Part shown: positions 24,301 to 38,500 of the stretch, piece after piece
Layout of the letters: the number at the start of each line of letters is the position of its first letter
Numbering within the stretch: position 1 is the stretch's first letter
Source of the DNA: Leptasterias polaris
Taxonomy: Eukaryota > Echinodermata > Asteroidea > Forcipulatida > Asteriidae
Direction: 5' to 3'
Length of the DNA stretch: 64,000 nt
Assembly (NCBI GenBank): GCA_037783415.1
Contig: JAZGTN010000094.1
Location: 3,348,001-3,412,000, forward strand
The notes under the pieces: generated by a model
Seen by the model: only the letters and a program-made list of their open reading frames with translations
Told to the model about the DNA's origin: nothing
Databases searched by the model: none
Translations under genes and position numbers: made by a program

Positions 24301-26538
24301 TCTACCCCTCGAGGGGCTCTCCGGTTCAGCAAATCGGATGGAAGAATTGAGGCCGACCTCGGCCAGGCACCTCCTACCTTCCAGCTCTTGATCCCTGAGT
24401 AGAGTGAGGAGAAAGATGGCATGTTAAAAGAAATCTTTGTATTGAACACTTGCAAAGGCCCAACACACAACTTTAAGCCAAACAATTGTCTTCCTTTGAC
24501 CCAAGTGTGGACACTGTTTGAAATTGTGACCTCATATGCAGCAGGTCTATTCTCATAAATAGACCTTGCGTGTATCCTGATAACAGTGCCCTCTCTTACA
24601 GGTCAAAAGAAGGTGGCTCATTGGGCATAGGTTTGCCAGGCCTTGTGAGCAGAGCCCTATAGACCTTATGCATTGACGTCACCAATCTTAGAGGTAAACT
24701 GATGATGAAACAATGGAAACGCGCTGATTTGTACGCGCGGCGCACAGGATTGACCAATGAGCATCTTCCTTTTGACCTCTAGGTGAGGGCGCCCTACTCA
24801 AATGATGTCATATGCATAAGGTCTATTTCCCAAAAATTTCCCAAGCACCATAAAAGTCTAGCAAAGCAGAAATGGGTTGCCAGCCAAAATACAATGCAAT
24901 GTAGAGTACTTGTGACTGGTTCTCTGCTACAGTTTTGCTTAGCAACTAATTTGTTCAGCAATATTTTCTGTAAAACCGTTTTATGCAATTGGGCGCAGGT
25001 GATTTGGGAATATAAAAGTACTACATCAATCAAATTAACGAAGAACCATCGAACGGATTTTGATTTATTTATCCTTTTTACAAAATCTTCCTTGAAAATG
25101 TTTAAACTGTTAGACATTGTTACAACACACGAACAATTAAGGATAACAAATATTACAATCACCCCACAAGCCAAATTGATTATCATTTCACAAAAGAAGT
25201 AGAATACACATTTTGAAGTCAGTATTAAAAACAAATATTGTAAAATCCACAGTTTACAGTTGTCATGTTCGTGGAAAGACCCAGGCTGCAAACAATCTCA
25301 GTCTAGCAATGTATCTCCAATGGGGCCTTTTACGAGTGGCAACCGCGGATGCAAATAATTTAACTTCCGCCAGTCTGAAGACTAATTGAATTTGAATCCC
25401 TGATGAACGAAGCTAGATTGCACCAGGGGAATAGCTACAATGGTCAAAGGAGACTGTGTCAAGTCCACTTTTTAACAACTTTTTACAAGCAATGTTTAAA
25501 GAGGTTACATAGTCTCTTGGGCAACCTTAACTTCCTGCCCCTGTTCGTGGAATGCAGCCATTAGCTATTGTCATGGTAACAATGGCAGCAAGCGAGACTT
25601 TTCATTTTAACAATGTATTTTTGGCTCAATTTCTCCACTCAAGTTAAATTTTATGTCGGCGAAAACATTCTTTAGTATTTCACACAAAATTCCTTAGCAC
25701 AGAACTTGTTTGCTTTGCAGCAGAAGTTGGTTACCAGCTTAAATTTTATGTCGGCGAAAACAATCTTTCTTTTGTATTTCACACAAGGGGTTTTATTTTC
25801 TGAAATGGTTGTAGCTCTATATACCCGTCTTGAAATAATGAGCACTTTGAGGTGTGTAAAGCGGTGTATAGGAACTGCGCATTATTTTTATTATTATCTC
25901 ACATTGACTCATTTTTAGTAGCGTGTTCTTTGCTATTGATTAATTTAAATGAATGGACTAAATGGAAATTTGGCTACTTTGCCTTTTGGTAAGTAAATAA
26001 GAAGAGGGCAAAACTTGTGCCAAATAAATTATATACACTTGGTTTTTGGTTGAATTAGTTAGCTTGTAACTGCGATGTGCCTATTAGCTGTGTACTACTG
26101 CCAAACAGCACACCACAGCAACAAGAGCCCTAAGAAAGTAATGCAAGTGCTAAATTGTCCTCTCTAAAAGATAAGAGCGCTAGGTGTCAATTATAATACA
26201 TACACTCTGGTGCTGGTTAAACTGCTGCCTCATCCATGAGTCGAAAAGAAATAAGTGAGAGAGCGAGTGTGTGTGCAGTCAACTTTTATATACACGTGCG
26301 GGAGTGGAGTCGGAGAAACGCACCTGGCGTTGCATAACGAAAGGAATGCATGAGGACCGCCTGGGCGATTTAATGGAACAAAGAAAAATACTGAAAGGTC
26401 TACTACACATTTACAGAAAAATGTTCAGCAGTAGAAGTGTTGCTTAGTGAATTTGTTCGCTCAGCAAAAAAATAACATCCCATATGAAGAACGAACCAGT
26501 TATGGTTAAGCGTCTTGCTCAAGGACACAATGGCCTTG

Positions 26539-26580
<42 letters not shown>

Positions 26581-29500
26581 GTGGAGGCGTGCCGAACACA
26601 CACTCTGACAACACCCAAGTCCGGTGCACTGATCTGCTCTGCCCTTCCAACCCACAATAATGTATCAAAACTGACAAATAAGAGACTGGTGCCCCTGACT
26701 CACTTGATGGCTCTCAGCTCTGGCTGTAGTACTTTAGGTAGCTTCTTGCAATTGAGGCTGTTACCAGACTTGGATCTGAGGAGACTCAGGAGTTGTTCAA
26801 TGGAGAACTCGGAAGCTTGATGAAGCTCCTTAGCGATCTGAAACCACAAATCATACCCAGAAGAGTTTCATTTTTTTTTTAATGAATTGAATAAATTTGC
26901 CTTATTTCAATGTAAAAGTAGCAACAATATTGCTCAAACTCTTTGACCTACAGGGAATAGCTGAAAGCTATCTATAAATACAATGTATGAACTGTACATC
27001 AGACATATATAAAGAAAAAGGGTTAATAACAATAATCTGAGATTCGTATATAGCACATAATGCAGGAGCCTCTATGGTTAACACAAAACTTAAAACAATG
27101 AAATGAATATAAAAAGCAAGTTACAACAATATAGATTCGAAACAAAGGAGTCCTTAATGGACGTATCAAATCAGTAGTAGCTTCAACTTTTGGGGGAAAT
27201 TACTTCTTGTATTAACTTGCTGGCACAATATACACTCAAGTATTCATTGTAATAAAATAAAGGATTTCATAACAAGCCCAAGATCCTGTGCAAAAGATCA
27301 ACCTGACATGTCTCAATTTTCACTGACTTTTTGCACAAGAGGCCATAACCCTCCACTAATTTAACCAGTCTTGCCGACTTGATGCTCAGTGTAACCGAAA
27401 GAGCCTTGTGGAATACTTGCTGTGGAGTGAAAGGCAAAAAGTAGACGAAGATAAAACAGATGAACAAATATAACAAGTATATGGTGTCCCTCAGGGTTCA
27501 ATACTTGGACCACTGCTCTTATGTTTTTATTATTGACATGCCCTCTTGCATCTCTTCAGATACACATATTGCACTCTTTGCTGATGACGCAAAGTGTTAT
27601 CGCACCATAACTACCAATAATGACCAATTGGCTCTGCAAAATGATCTTGATGCCCTTTTCAGTTGGAGTAAAACTTGGGATATTGATTTCAATGTTCAAG
27701 TGTTGTACTACCTGTCAATACCCGCAAACATCATCATGTTGCCTCTTTAGATTACAAACTTGGCAACCATTATTTACTCTATGTTGATAACACAAATGAC
27801 CTTGGTATTTTGATGACCAAAAATTTGAGTTGGAAGTTGGCACATCAACAAAATGGTCTGCAAAGCAAACTGCATTCTAGGTATGATCCGGCACACTAGT
27901 CACGATGTCCAAGATTCTGCTACTTGTAAAATTCTCTATTTAGCGCATGTAAGACCCATTTTGGAATATGGGTCCGAAATCTGGAATCCTCATGCTAAAG
28001 GTCTTATCAGCTCTATTGAAAAAGTTCAGAGACGTGCCACAAAATTTCTCATAAGTTCCGTCTCATACGAGGAACGTTTAAAAGAAATAGACCTCAGCCT
28101 AGAAGATCGTCGAAAACTCAAGGACAATGTCCTCCTTTTTAAGGGCCTTCAGAATATAACAGCTATTTTAATAGATAGGTTGCAGTATGACGTAAGTCGG
28201 CCATCTTTACGGGCAATTTGGAACACACAGTCATGCGTTACGCGTGAGAACGGCGTGCAGCACGCGCACATTTCACCAAACTCATTGCATGATTGGTTAG
28301 TGAATGACGCGGCTGCGTTAATAATTTGAGCGCTTGACACGCCTGCAAGCCAAAATGTGATTTGCCCGTAAAGATGGCGTCTACTGGGAACTATCTATTA
28401 ATGATAAGGTCAGTTTCCGTAACACTGATCTCCACAATCTGAGATCCTCTGATTCTCCCACCCTTATTCACAATAAATGTAAAACTTGCAATTTTAGGCA
28501 AACATTTTTTAACCGCATTTATAACTCCTGGAACAAAATTCCCTCCGATGTCGGAACTTTGCAAGCTGTTTCTCAATTTAAATCTGGCCTCCGTAACCAC
28601 TACCTCACTAGTGACTTGTAATTTGGGGTAGGGTATTTATAAAAAAATCTTTACCATGTGCAATCTGTACCATTATTGAATTATTTATTGTCTATTTATT
28701 TACATTCAATATATATTTTGTGTGTGTGCCTTTTTACCGTTTTTACTGTACATATACTTCCCCGTTTTCTACTTGTTTTTGCTTTGTGTGTGATCAAGGG
28801 TCCCCATTTAGTGGGCCTGCGTGCCTGTTCGGGGTTTCCCTTTTGCACTACGTTGTATCTTGATGTTTGTGCAATAAAGGTAATAAAATAAAATAAATAA
28901 ATTAAGTAAATCACTACTCATTGTATTCACTATACTCCATTTACCCTCAAAACTGAAAAACAAGGGTGGACTGTTGTAGAGCTGTGTAAAAAGTGTGCAC
29001 TTCCCAAGAGTGCATTCCGTCCAAGAATACTTACTTTGAAAGCTTGAATGCCCGCAGGTATCCAACTGGGTGTTGCATAGTGGATGCTCTCGGCTACGTT
29101 ATAACCACAGGAAATTGATGATGTACAGGCCCCCGGTAGCGTCACTAAAAACTCCCCGCATCTCTGCTCCAATCTGTACACTGGAACACTCAGCTCGGCC
29201 AGGCTTTGGGGTGGTATCTGCTCAAACAAACCAAAAACAATGAACTGAGAAAAATAAGCACAGCTTTGGGTGACGACTCTGCTTTTTCTACTCTCCCTTC
29301 ACTCGGTCACATCTCTTTCTAGATTTTATGCCTCTCTAGATCTATGCCAGCCTACCTGGGATGGATGTCTGGTGTGTTGTTGATGTTGTTGAACAACATG
29401 TAGCCCTTCATATAGTTACTGCCTTCGTGCGACTTTTGAGTTGGGGATGGTTGGTCTAGCTTGTCTTGTCTACGCCACAATAGCCTAAATCCACTCAGGA

Positions 29501-32500
29501 TTTGGTGTCTGACGAGAGTCCACACAGGACAGTTTTGAGGGGTCCACACAGGACAGTTTTGAGGGGTCCACATAGGACAGAGTCCACACAGGACAAGCTC
29601 TGGGAAGTTTTTTTCCCCTCTAAGCCCACACAGGACTTGGATTTTGGCGAGCCGTTAATCAGAGTATAATAAGGAAGCACTGCTCTCAACCAACTTCAAC
29701 ACAAGACTGACTGGTACATCTTAAAACCACTGTGCACCCAGCCAGAACAATATGGAACACAAAAGGAACCCATTCCTAAGGACAATAACAGAAAATACCA
29801 ACATTCCTTAAAAGCCCCACCCTAAATACTGCCCTCTCTTGGGTCTCAATTTAAATATATTTGGCACCCTCTTGGGACACTCTAATCTGCCACAAAACTT
29901 CTAGCAAACTTTAAGGAGCTAAATTAAAGAGGCAAACTTGAACAAACTTGAACTTAAAAAAAAAGCAAATACTTTGGGATAATTAATTAGAGTTTGCATA
30001 AAATACTCAAGGCACTTGTGACAAATGAGTAAAGACTCAGTCTTAAAGGGCTGTATAAAACTTTGTAGGTTCTTGGTCGTGGTTTATCACACAACCCAAC
30101 CCTGCCGGTTTTAAACAGCCGTTTAAGACCTCTCTTTTGTTTCCCCCTTTATTGAAATTTCACAAACACTTTGAATTTACAATGCACCTCTTTTTCAAAA
30201 GTTGCAAAACCTCGCAGAGAATCTGGATGACTTACCATGCATAGGAACGATTTATCATGAAGGCAATTTGGTTTCTTAGCACACAGGTGAGGCACTAGGG
30301 TCTGCATAGCTTGTAGCACCTTGTCTTGATGTACTCTTGGTATACAGTAACTGCAAATCAATCCAATCCAAAAATATTCTACATAACTACCATGTCAGCA
30401 CAAGGAACTTTCAACTTATTTTAAGGGAAAAGTGAAACTTTGAGCTCTTGCAAACACACATAGCTTTTGTGTTGCATGCATTCTGCGGACGTTCCTTTTG
30501 TTCTGTGCACTTGGGTCTGGGTCTCCCGGGTTGTTTGAGTGGATCATGACGTTACACTAGTGGCTGACCCAAGTCAGCCACCCACTATTAAACCTACTTG
30601 TGAAGCGGGGTAGTGGAAGTAGACCTGGGTTGGTGATGTCGCAAAAAGATGGGTTAGTGATGTCGCAAAAAGATGATGATGTTTACCTTTAAATATTTAT
30701 TGGATTATAACTGTTGTACAGCTTTACAAAGACCCCCCCAAAAACCAACTTGTTAAGCAATATTTGTGTTAACATTTATGGTTCAAATTGAATGCCTGGG
30801 GAACACTGTGTGGAACTGTAAAACATTTCAATGGTCAATTCACACTAATAAGGGTGTAATATTCAAAAAATGACCCCACAACACAAGTGCTACTAGAGTC
30901 AGGTTCACCAGATCAATCACACAAAACATAATAATAATAAAATAATAATAAATAGTCTTATATATAGTGCACATATCTACTGATAAGGTACTCGAGGCGC
31001 TTGAACAGACAGAAGCATTCTAAGACAGGTTTTTGATTTTTTTTTAAATTATGAGACCAAATTTATGTAGCACCTTGTAAGGGTTCACTAGGTGCTGTGG
31101 GCTTTCAGCAGACACTGCCAGAAACATCGGGTCAAACCCCTTCTCTTAGCGATAAGTGTTACTGGGTTCTTCTACGTGCATTACACAACGCACGGGACCA
31201 ACAGCTTTACGTCCCATCCTAAGGACGAAGCAATAATGGTTAAGTGTCCTGCTTAAGGACACAAGTGTCATGACCTGGACTCGAACCCACACTCTTCTGA
31301 TTAGTAACACCAGAGCTTGAGTTCGGTGATCTTAACCGCTCGGCCACAACACGCCAAACACAACGCATCAGCGCCCAATTTCATAGAGCCTGTGAGCAGA
31401 CGTTTTATGCTTACGAAGCAACCCTCAGTACAGTTTCGTTTTCATAACCACTGCCAACCATGTGCAAAGCAAAAGGCACGCTATCTTCCCAACGTTTTTT
31501 ATAAGCATCTATTAGTGACACAACGATGCAAATCCGTTGTGAACACGCACACACATTGTCAAATCTTCTTGATTGTTTATAAAATATGCTTTCGCTTACC
31601 CATCTTTTGCTGCTATAGTAAGCACAGCAATCTGTGTACCAGTAAACAGCTTTATGAAATTGGGCGTTGATAACTTGGATCACCCACAATAAACAATGCC
31701 CCCAGTCCCTGTGGAGTCTCCACCACACTTACTGTATTCTAGGGGCTCCGGTATGAAGGTACTCGATCCTGGGCAGTGCGTGTCTGTCACAGTTCCAGGT
31801 CTCGGTGCTGTAGAGCATACCAACCTTCATCTCCGGGAGGTTGATACAACGCTTGCTGGGCAACAGGTGCAGCAGGTTGCCGTGGTTATTGCCAACATTG
31901 TTTAGATTCCAGTTGTGTCTACAGCGGGGCAGCATATAACGGATGAAAACAATTATCAACATCTGACCACATAACATTCTCATGTGTAACGCCGTAACAT
32001 TCTTTCAAGGTATTATACAGGATTGGTAGAGCTGACAAAACAAGTGCAGTGTTTATGTTTTGTGTTATCAACCGTAAACATGAGCTAACAAACCTATGAA
32101 AATTTGGGCTTAATCCGTTGTGTGAGCCTGGAGAACATACTGAAAGCCATGCATGCGTTTCAGCATGTAAACACATTGTCCTTATTTTTGGTTATATCAA
32201 CCGAAATCAGCTATTGTGTTTTTCTAGGTTTTCAGAAAAAAGTTTTCTCGAATATGACTTCATTTAAAGGGTGTGTACAACATTGGTAATTGCCAAAGAC
32301 CTGTATCCACACTCGATGTGACCCAACATATACATGAAATAACAGACCTGTGAAAGTTGAAGCTAAATTTGTCTACGGAGTCATGAGAAAACAGTGAATT
32401 TTTTTATTTTATGTTTTAACTTTTTTTCAAACATCGGAATTTATCATGCAGGATAAAGACTATTGTTTTTCTCATTTCCTAAAAACTATGGCATTTCAAG

Positions 32501-35500
32501 CAAAACTATTTCAAGGGAAGTTTTCCACCATGACCATCTTCATACCATGTAAGTTATGTGCAAATCTGTGAACATTTATATTTTCAATCTTACCAATGTT
32601 GTACACACCCTTTAAGAGGGAAATGATTCACATGAAATTATTTTCTGGTATGAACTTTATAATCAGTAATCTTCCAGACTGAAATTAATCAATGATGTTT
32701 CTATCTTTACCAATACTGTATAATACCTTTAAGATTTAACGTGTGTTTAGATAACTTTCTAATAGTTTCACATCTAAACTTCAGTTTCTTTTTTCATGAA
32801 TATGAGTTAGGAAGCAGAATTGTGTTCTCTTTTCTTCCTATATGTAAACAAAATATCAAAAACTTCAATAGAAACAATAACCTAGCACAACAATGTGTTT
32901 AATTGTCATTTGCGTCTCACATAGGATCCTTATGTTTGTGTTTTGTGATTGTAAAAAAATGCAGCTATGTCCACACACATAATGTGCTGACTGATAACAT
33001 TGACAAACATTCTGTTGTTCTTCTGATGGTCACATAAACCACAATGTTGATGTAATTAATATCTGTGCATCTTTTTGTTCACTCTCTCTGACAAACAAAA
33101 AATGGAGATGTTGTTATTTTATCTCAAAGGAAAAAAAAGAAAGTAAAACGCATTCTCCCTAAGGTGCCAAGGCCATAAGCTGCAGTGTCTTAAATGAGAA
33201 CACAGTTATCGAAATCAAAAGCAAACCAAACAGAAATATTGTGAAAATGCATAAATAAGGTGAAGACATAAAAATTACCAAGGAGAAAACAAATATCGGT
33301 AAAATAACTCATCATACAAAAAGAAACCAAGTAAATATAAATCAATAACTGATGGAGTAGTGAAAAATAATTATAAAACATCATCAACAAATAAAAATCT
33401 TTAAAACAAATGTTATTTTCAACAAATAACTTTGGAAGGTATTCAAGATCATCAGCAAACATAACAACATACAAAAAACGCAAATACACATGCAGAGATT
33501 GTTGTGCATGCAAATAAGAGGGTTCATACACTACATGAAAATAACCCAAACTTCCAGAAACCGCCCCAATATCTCCGAAAGGTTGAGTAAATTGTTTTCT
33601 GTAAAATGTCTTTGTCAGTATTTTGTGAGGTCGGAATCAAACTTCACAACGGAAGTTATTAAAGGCTTGACGTTGCACTTTGAAAAGATATGAAACTTCT
33701 CCTGTTACACTCCACATCCTGAATGAATAAATTATATTTTTATTGTAATACGACCGAAAGAGGACTTTCTTTTCAATTTTTGTTGTTGGTTCCCCTCTGG
33801 TTTTCCGTGTTAACCCTTGTTAGAGACCATTCACTTCTGGATAATCATCACCATTTGGTCTGATACCTTTTCTTTTACCCTCTTGTTTGAGCAGAAGTAG
33901 GTCAAATCTTGCTGCCTTTTGTGGTCGCTATGGTCTCTAAAAGGGTTCAATATTGAACACTCTAAGGATCTCATCTGAAACTGTGCAAAATAAAACATCC
34001 GTTGTCCTTCGGATAATTCAAATTTCTTGAAAACGTCATGATTAAAGTTTATTCAAACAATGGCATCAGAGCCTTTCCATGTTGGAATACACATTGGCCA
34101 CACATAATTTCCTGTTTTTCTTGGTAATCTGAGGGATGTATTATGGAACTATTCCACTGCTGAACCATCTCATAACATAAGAGACTTTCCTGATATACTT
34201 TTAGATTTATTTCCCCTGGTGTTCAGTTGAATTACTTGAAATAATCTGTTAGACTGATCACTCTATTTCGTGGAAATTAAAGCGGGACTCCAGAGTCAAA
34301 TTCAGTTATGTGATCCATTCATTCAGATAGAAACACTCCTTTGCTCAAAGTTTTAGATAAACAGGATGTTTAGGTCAAACCGAGTTTTGTTATCCACCCA
34401 TTTCCCAATAGATAAGTCCTCATGAAAATGGGGACAAGAACTACAAGTCTCTAAACTCGCATTAAAATGGTGTAAAATGCCACTATTTTAGTGCAATTGT
34501 TGTCAAAATCCAAGCGTGCGATGACGTCACATTCTAAATAAATGGTCTGTACATTTTTGTACAGAGAATTTTAAGTTCCTTCCTGAATTATGAAGATATT
34601 CAATCAAAACGGCATTGAGTTTTTGAGTAATGACTGGTGCAGAAATTCCTCTCTGGTAATGACAAATTTCACTTTGAAAGAGTATTAAATAAAAGGATAT
34701 TTTACACCATTTTAATGTGAGGTTGGAGACTTGTAACTTTTTTCCCCACTTTCATGAGAACTCTTTCTATTGGAAAATAAATGCATCACAAACAGCCTTG
34801 GAGCCCATTTTTTAAACATCCAATTTATCTGAAACTTTCAGCCAATGAGGGTGTCTCAGTTCAAGGAAACAGACAGTCATGAACGAGGTTTGTATGAACC
34901 CAAGGGTTAGTCGTTAGTCAGCAGAGGAAACAAAAAAGCAAAATTCAAACTTGCAAGAAGCCTTTCGAAACGGGTTAATGAGACAGAATTATTTGTGCAG
35001 AGGATAATGCTAGACAAGGCTGTGTTCATGAGTCAAGAAAAGGAGCTGGTTGAGCAGTTCATTTGGTTTAGCATTTTTTGTGTGTGTCAGAACTTACTTT
35101 GCAAAGGGGTCAGTTTTTCGGTTGGGAAACCCACTACAGAGGGGGAAAAGGGAAATCACAGCAAACAGTGGTAGAGGTTGGTATTAAATAAAATGATCAC
35201 TCAACAATACACACACAAAGTAGTAGAGCACTACACAATACTTCTAGACGACTATTCTGAGCTTTTCTACTTAAAGTTTATCGTCTTTTTCTTACAATTA
35301 AGACACTTTTTAACATCCCACAACCCTAACATCGGATCCTTGTGGATCAGTCTCCACTTCAACAAAATTAAACAATAACCACAGTTGGATCTGTTGGATT
35401 ATTTTCTAAATTTTTTATATAAACATTATTTACAATCATCATTATCTTAAAATTAAGAATGTTTAATTTGAAGCTGTCCCCAAAACAATAAGTTTAAAAG

Positions 35501-38500
35501 CTCAGAAACTTTCCTAACAATAATTACAATAAATATTAGCATTCATAACTTATTTACTGGTAAAATATTGACATGCATGTTTAAACTTTCCTAACAATAA
35601 TTACAATAAATATTAGCATTCATAACTTATTTACTGGTAAAATATTGACATGCATAAACATGCACACTAAACGCTTCAGGGTTTTTGTGGGACACTGCTT
35701 TTGAGATTTTAAAGAAAACAAAATTGAGGACGGCCTAAATACAGCTATTGCATCAAACAAACTTACAGCATCAATCCACGGGATGTAATTCATTTTACTA
35801 CAGCCATTTATCATAATTAATGCACCTTCTTTTTCTCAAGAAATAAAACCAAACTGAGGATTGTCTGGTACTTTGGGGTCAAATAAAAACCTAGGTGCAT
35901 TGTGGACACCCGCAACAGAAACAAGTTCCTTACCAAACATTCACACACTGAAACAATATTCGAGAGCTTTGCAAAAATGGGTCAGTAGCCTGAAACAGTT
36001 TGTGACGAAAGTACATCTCGTGAAAACTAATGTCCTCAAAATAAACGGTCTTTATTTTACTTATTACATAATCGAACCTAGTCTTTATTAGTCACTATTG
36101 GATTGGTCAGCTTATTTTCAAATAAATTCAGCAGACACTGATTATATCAAATATACAATAATAATGTGGTGAGTACATGTACAAGATACACACAGTTAGT
36201 ACTGTGTACAGCTGTACATAACCTACACAGTTGACTGGTTGGTCAACTCTCTAAACAAATTTTACCAACTTGTACGACGGTTAATACATGATTTGGAACA
36301 AGAATTAAGGAGCAGTTTTTGCTAGTCAGGGTAAGATCGACTATATCAGTGATTGTAAGAAATGATGAGATTACCTTCCTGAGATGGCTGTATCAATGTT
36401 AGCTCGCTGGATAGCTACATGGTTTTGCCCACCCTCCACAGTCCGCCAGTACTCGCGCTACCAACAAAGAAAACAGAATCTTGCATACTTGTTCATTTAA
36501 AAAAAAAAAACAACGTTTATTTCAATTTTAAGACATTAAGCACGGTAAATAGGCCATGTCACCAAGCTAATGAAGACAAAATATTCACAATTCAAATTGT
36601 CAAATATCAATATAAAAAGTCGCATCCCCTTAAGGTGATCCCCGGCTGCCGCTTCCCAGGTTGTATCGTATACTTGGGTGTGATCCCTGGCTACACGGCA
36701 GTTTACGGTTGTATGGCTTCTGACTGGCAACCCCCGAACAAAGATATTGACAAAATAGGGAGATCGCCAACATAGGGCTAGATAACTCAGTTGGTAGAGC
36801 GCCGGCACGTTAATCCGGAGGTCGTTGGTTCAAATCCCCGCTCTAGTCAATTTTTCTTTGCTCAGCCAAAAATCAATTCAAATTGTCACATATTGTCATA
36901 TATTGTACTACCAAAGTCCTAGTTTTCTAAGCAGTGTAGTTGAAGGCCCTAACACATACTAAATTGGCATGTAAACAATATTACCGAGCGCCAGTAAAAA
37001 ACTATTATTATTATTATTATTATTGGTTTATTAAAAATCAAACTTTGCAGCCAAAAGGCTGAATTGCGTTTAAGTTACAATATAAAAATACATTCAAACA
37101 TCAAAGAGTCAAATCCAAGAGCAAATATACAATAAGAGACTATAAAAATAGAGATTATTTAAATAATAAATAAAAAACTGAAAGAGGATATACAATAAAC
37201 CAATTTTTACAAAATGAAAACAAATTATCTATAGGCCAGTAAAATTATTGATGATTGAGCAGCTCAACTAGGGCGGGAATGCAACTTTTTCTGAACCGGT
37301 TTGTCCTGCACTTAACTAAGCAAAGTTTATCAGAATTTCTCAAGTTGTTATTTCTAGGTGGGGGAAGCCATTATTTATATCTGTCAAGAGTTGAGGAGTG
37401 AGTTACCAAAATTAATGAAGAGCTGATCAAGTCTCACATCCATGGCAGGGAGGCCAAGCTGGGAATATATTTCTGCAAAAGACTTAGTTTTACAGTAATC
37501 ATACGTCAAGATGATACGAAGGGCCTTGCGCTGCAATTTTTCTAGGCATCCAAGCTGAGACTTATTGAGGCTTGAATACCAGACCGGGCAAGCATATTCA
37601 ATAGTTGGTCTGACATACATGATGTAAACACTCAATAAATCATCAATAGACGTGCAGCACCGTTTTAATTGCCGCAGAAGGTACAATTTATAATTGAAGG
37701 CTTTGCACATGGAATTGATCTGGGTATCCCATTTAAGGTTACTCTGAAGATGGACCCCAAGAATGTTCATACAAGTAGTGTGAGTGATGGCTGAATTACC
37801 AATATGAAAAGTAGGTGGTACAGCTGGGGTGCGCTGGAAACAAATATTCAAAGCTTGACACTTGGGAGGGTTGATATTCATGTTGTTAGTGTCAGCCCAC
37901 TGTTGGAGAAAGTCTAATTCGTTTTGCAAACAAATAGCATTCTCAGAGTTTTTAAAAGACTGGTTAATGGTCATATCATCAACATACTTATAGTGAGCCA
38001 CCTCACTATAAATGGTTTGAACATTCACAGTCATACAATACAAGAACAAAGAATGAGATATGACAATGAAAATGAGTTGACAAATAAAATACAGTGAAAG
38101 AATGTAACCAAAGACAAGGCCTGGACCAGCCAGGAATGATTTCAATAAAAAGATGAAACATCTAATACCATATGGTACACGTAACTCATCATCAAGACTG
38201 TTGGAACTTTGATTCTGGCAGTATGCCTGGGCCCAATTTCATGGCTCTGCTTACCGCCGAATTCTGCGCTTACGATCACCATTCTCCGCTTATCGAGCAC
38301 TAGCTGTGTAAGCGAAGAATGCCTAGTAACATGGACTACGCAAGCGCACAAGCAAAAATTCCCTGCTTACCCGTGAAATACGCTTGACGTAAGCGCGGAA
38401 TTCCCTGCTTCCGTAAGCGCAGATTCTTTGCTTACGGTAAGCAGAGCCATGAAACTGGGCCCTGATCTTATGTAAAGCATAATCAGTTTATAAGTGCAGT

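Noticed and set aside
24216..24485. 89-codon minus-strand ORF ending 'ASRCATCPW'
   Set aside because: It is the wrong frame of the JARID2 exon 24220-24394; the frame that matches human JARID2 (LNSSIRF, RCCVCQQMC) runs through the same bases with proper splice sites.
36775..36848. Functional tRNA-Asn (GTT) gene
   Set aside because: T33 absent, anticodon, D and T stems mismatched, and the flanks are shared with a second degraded copy at 49764; better explained as a SINE.
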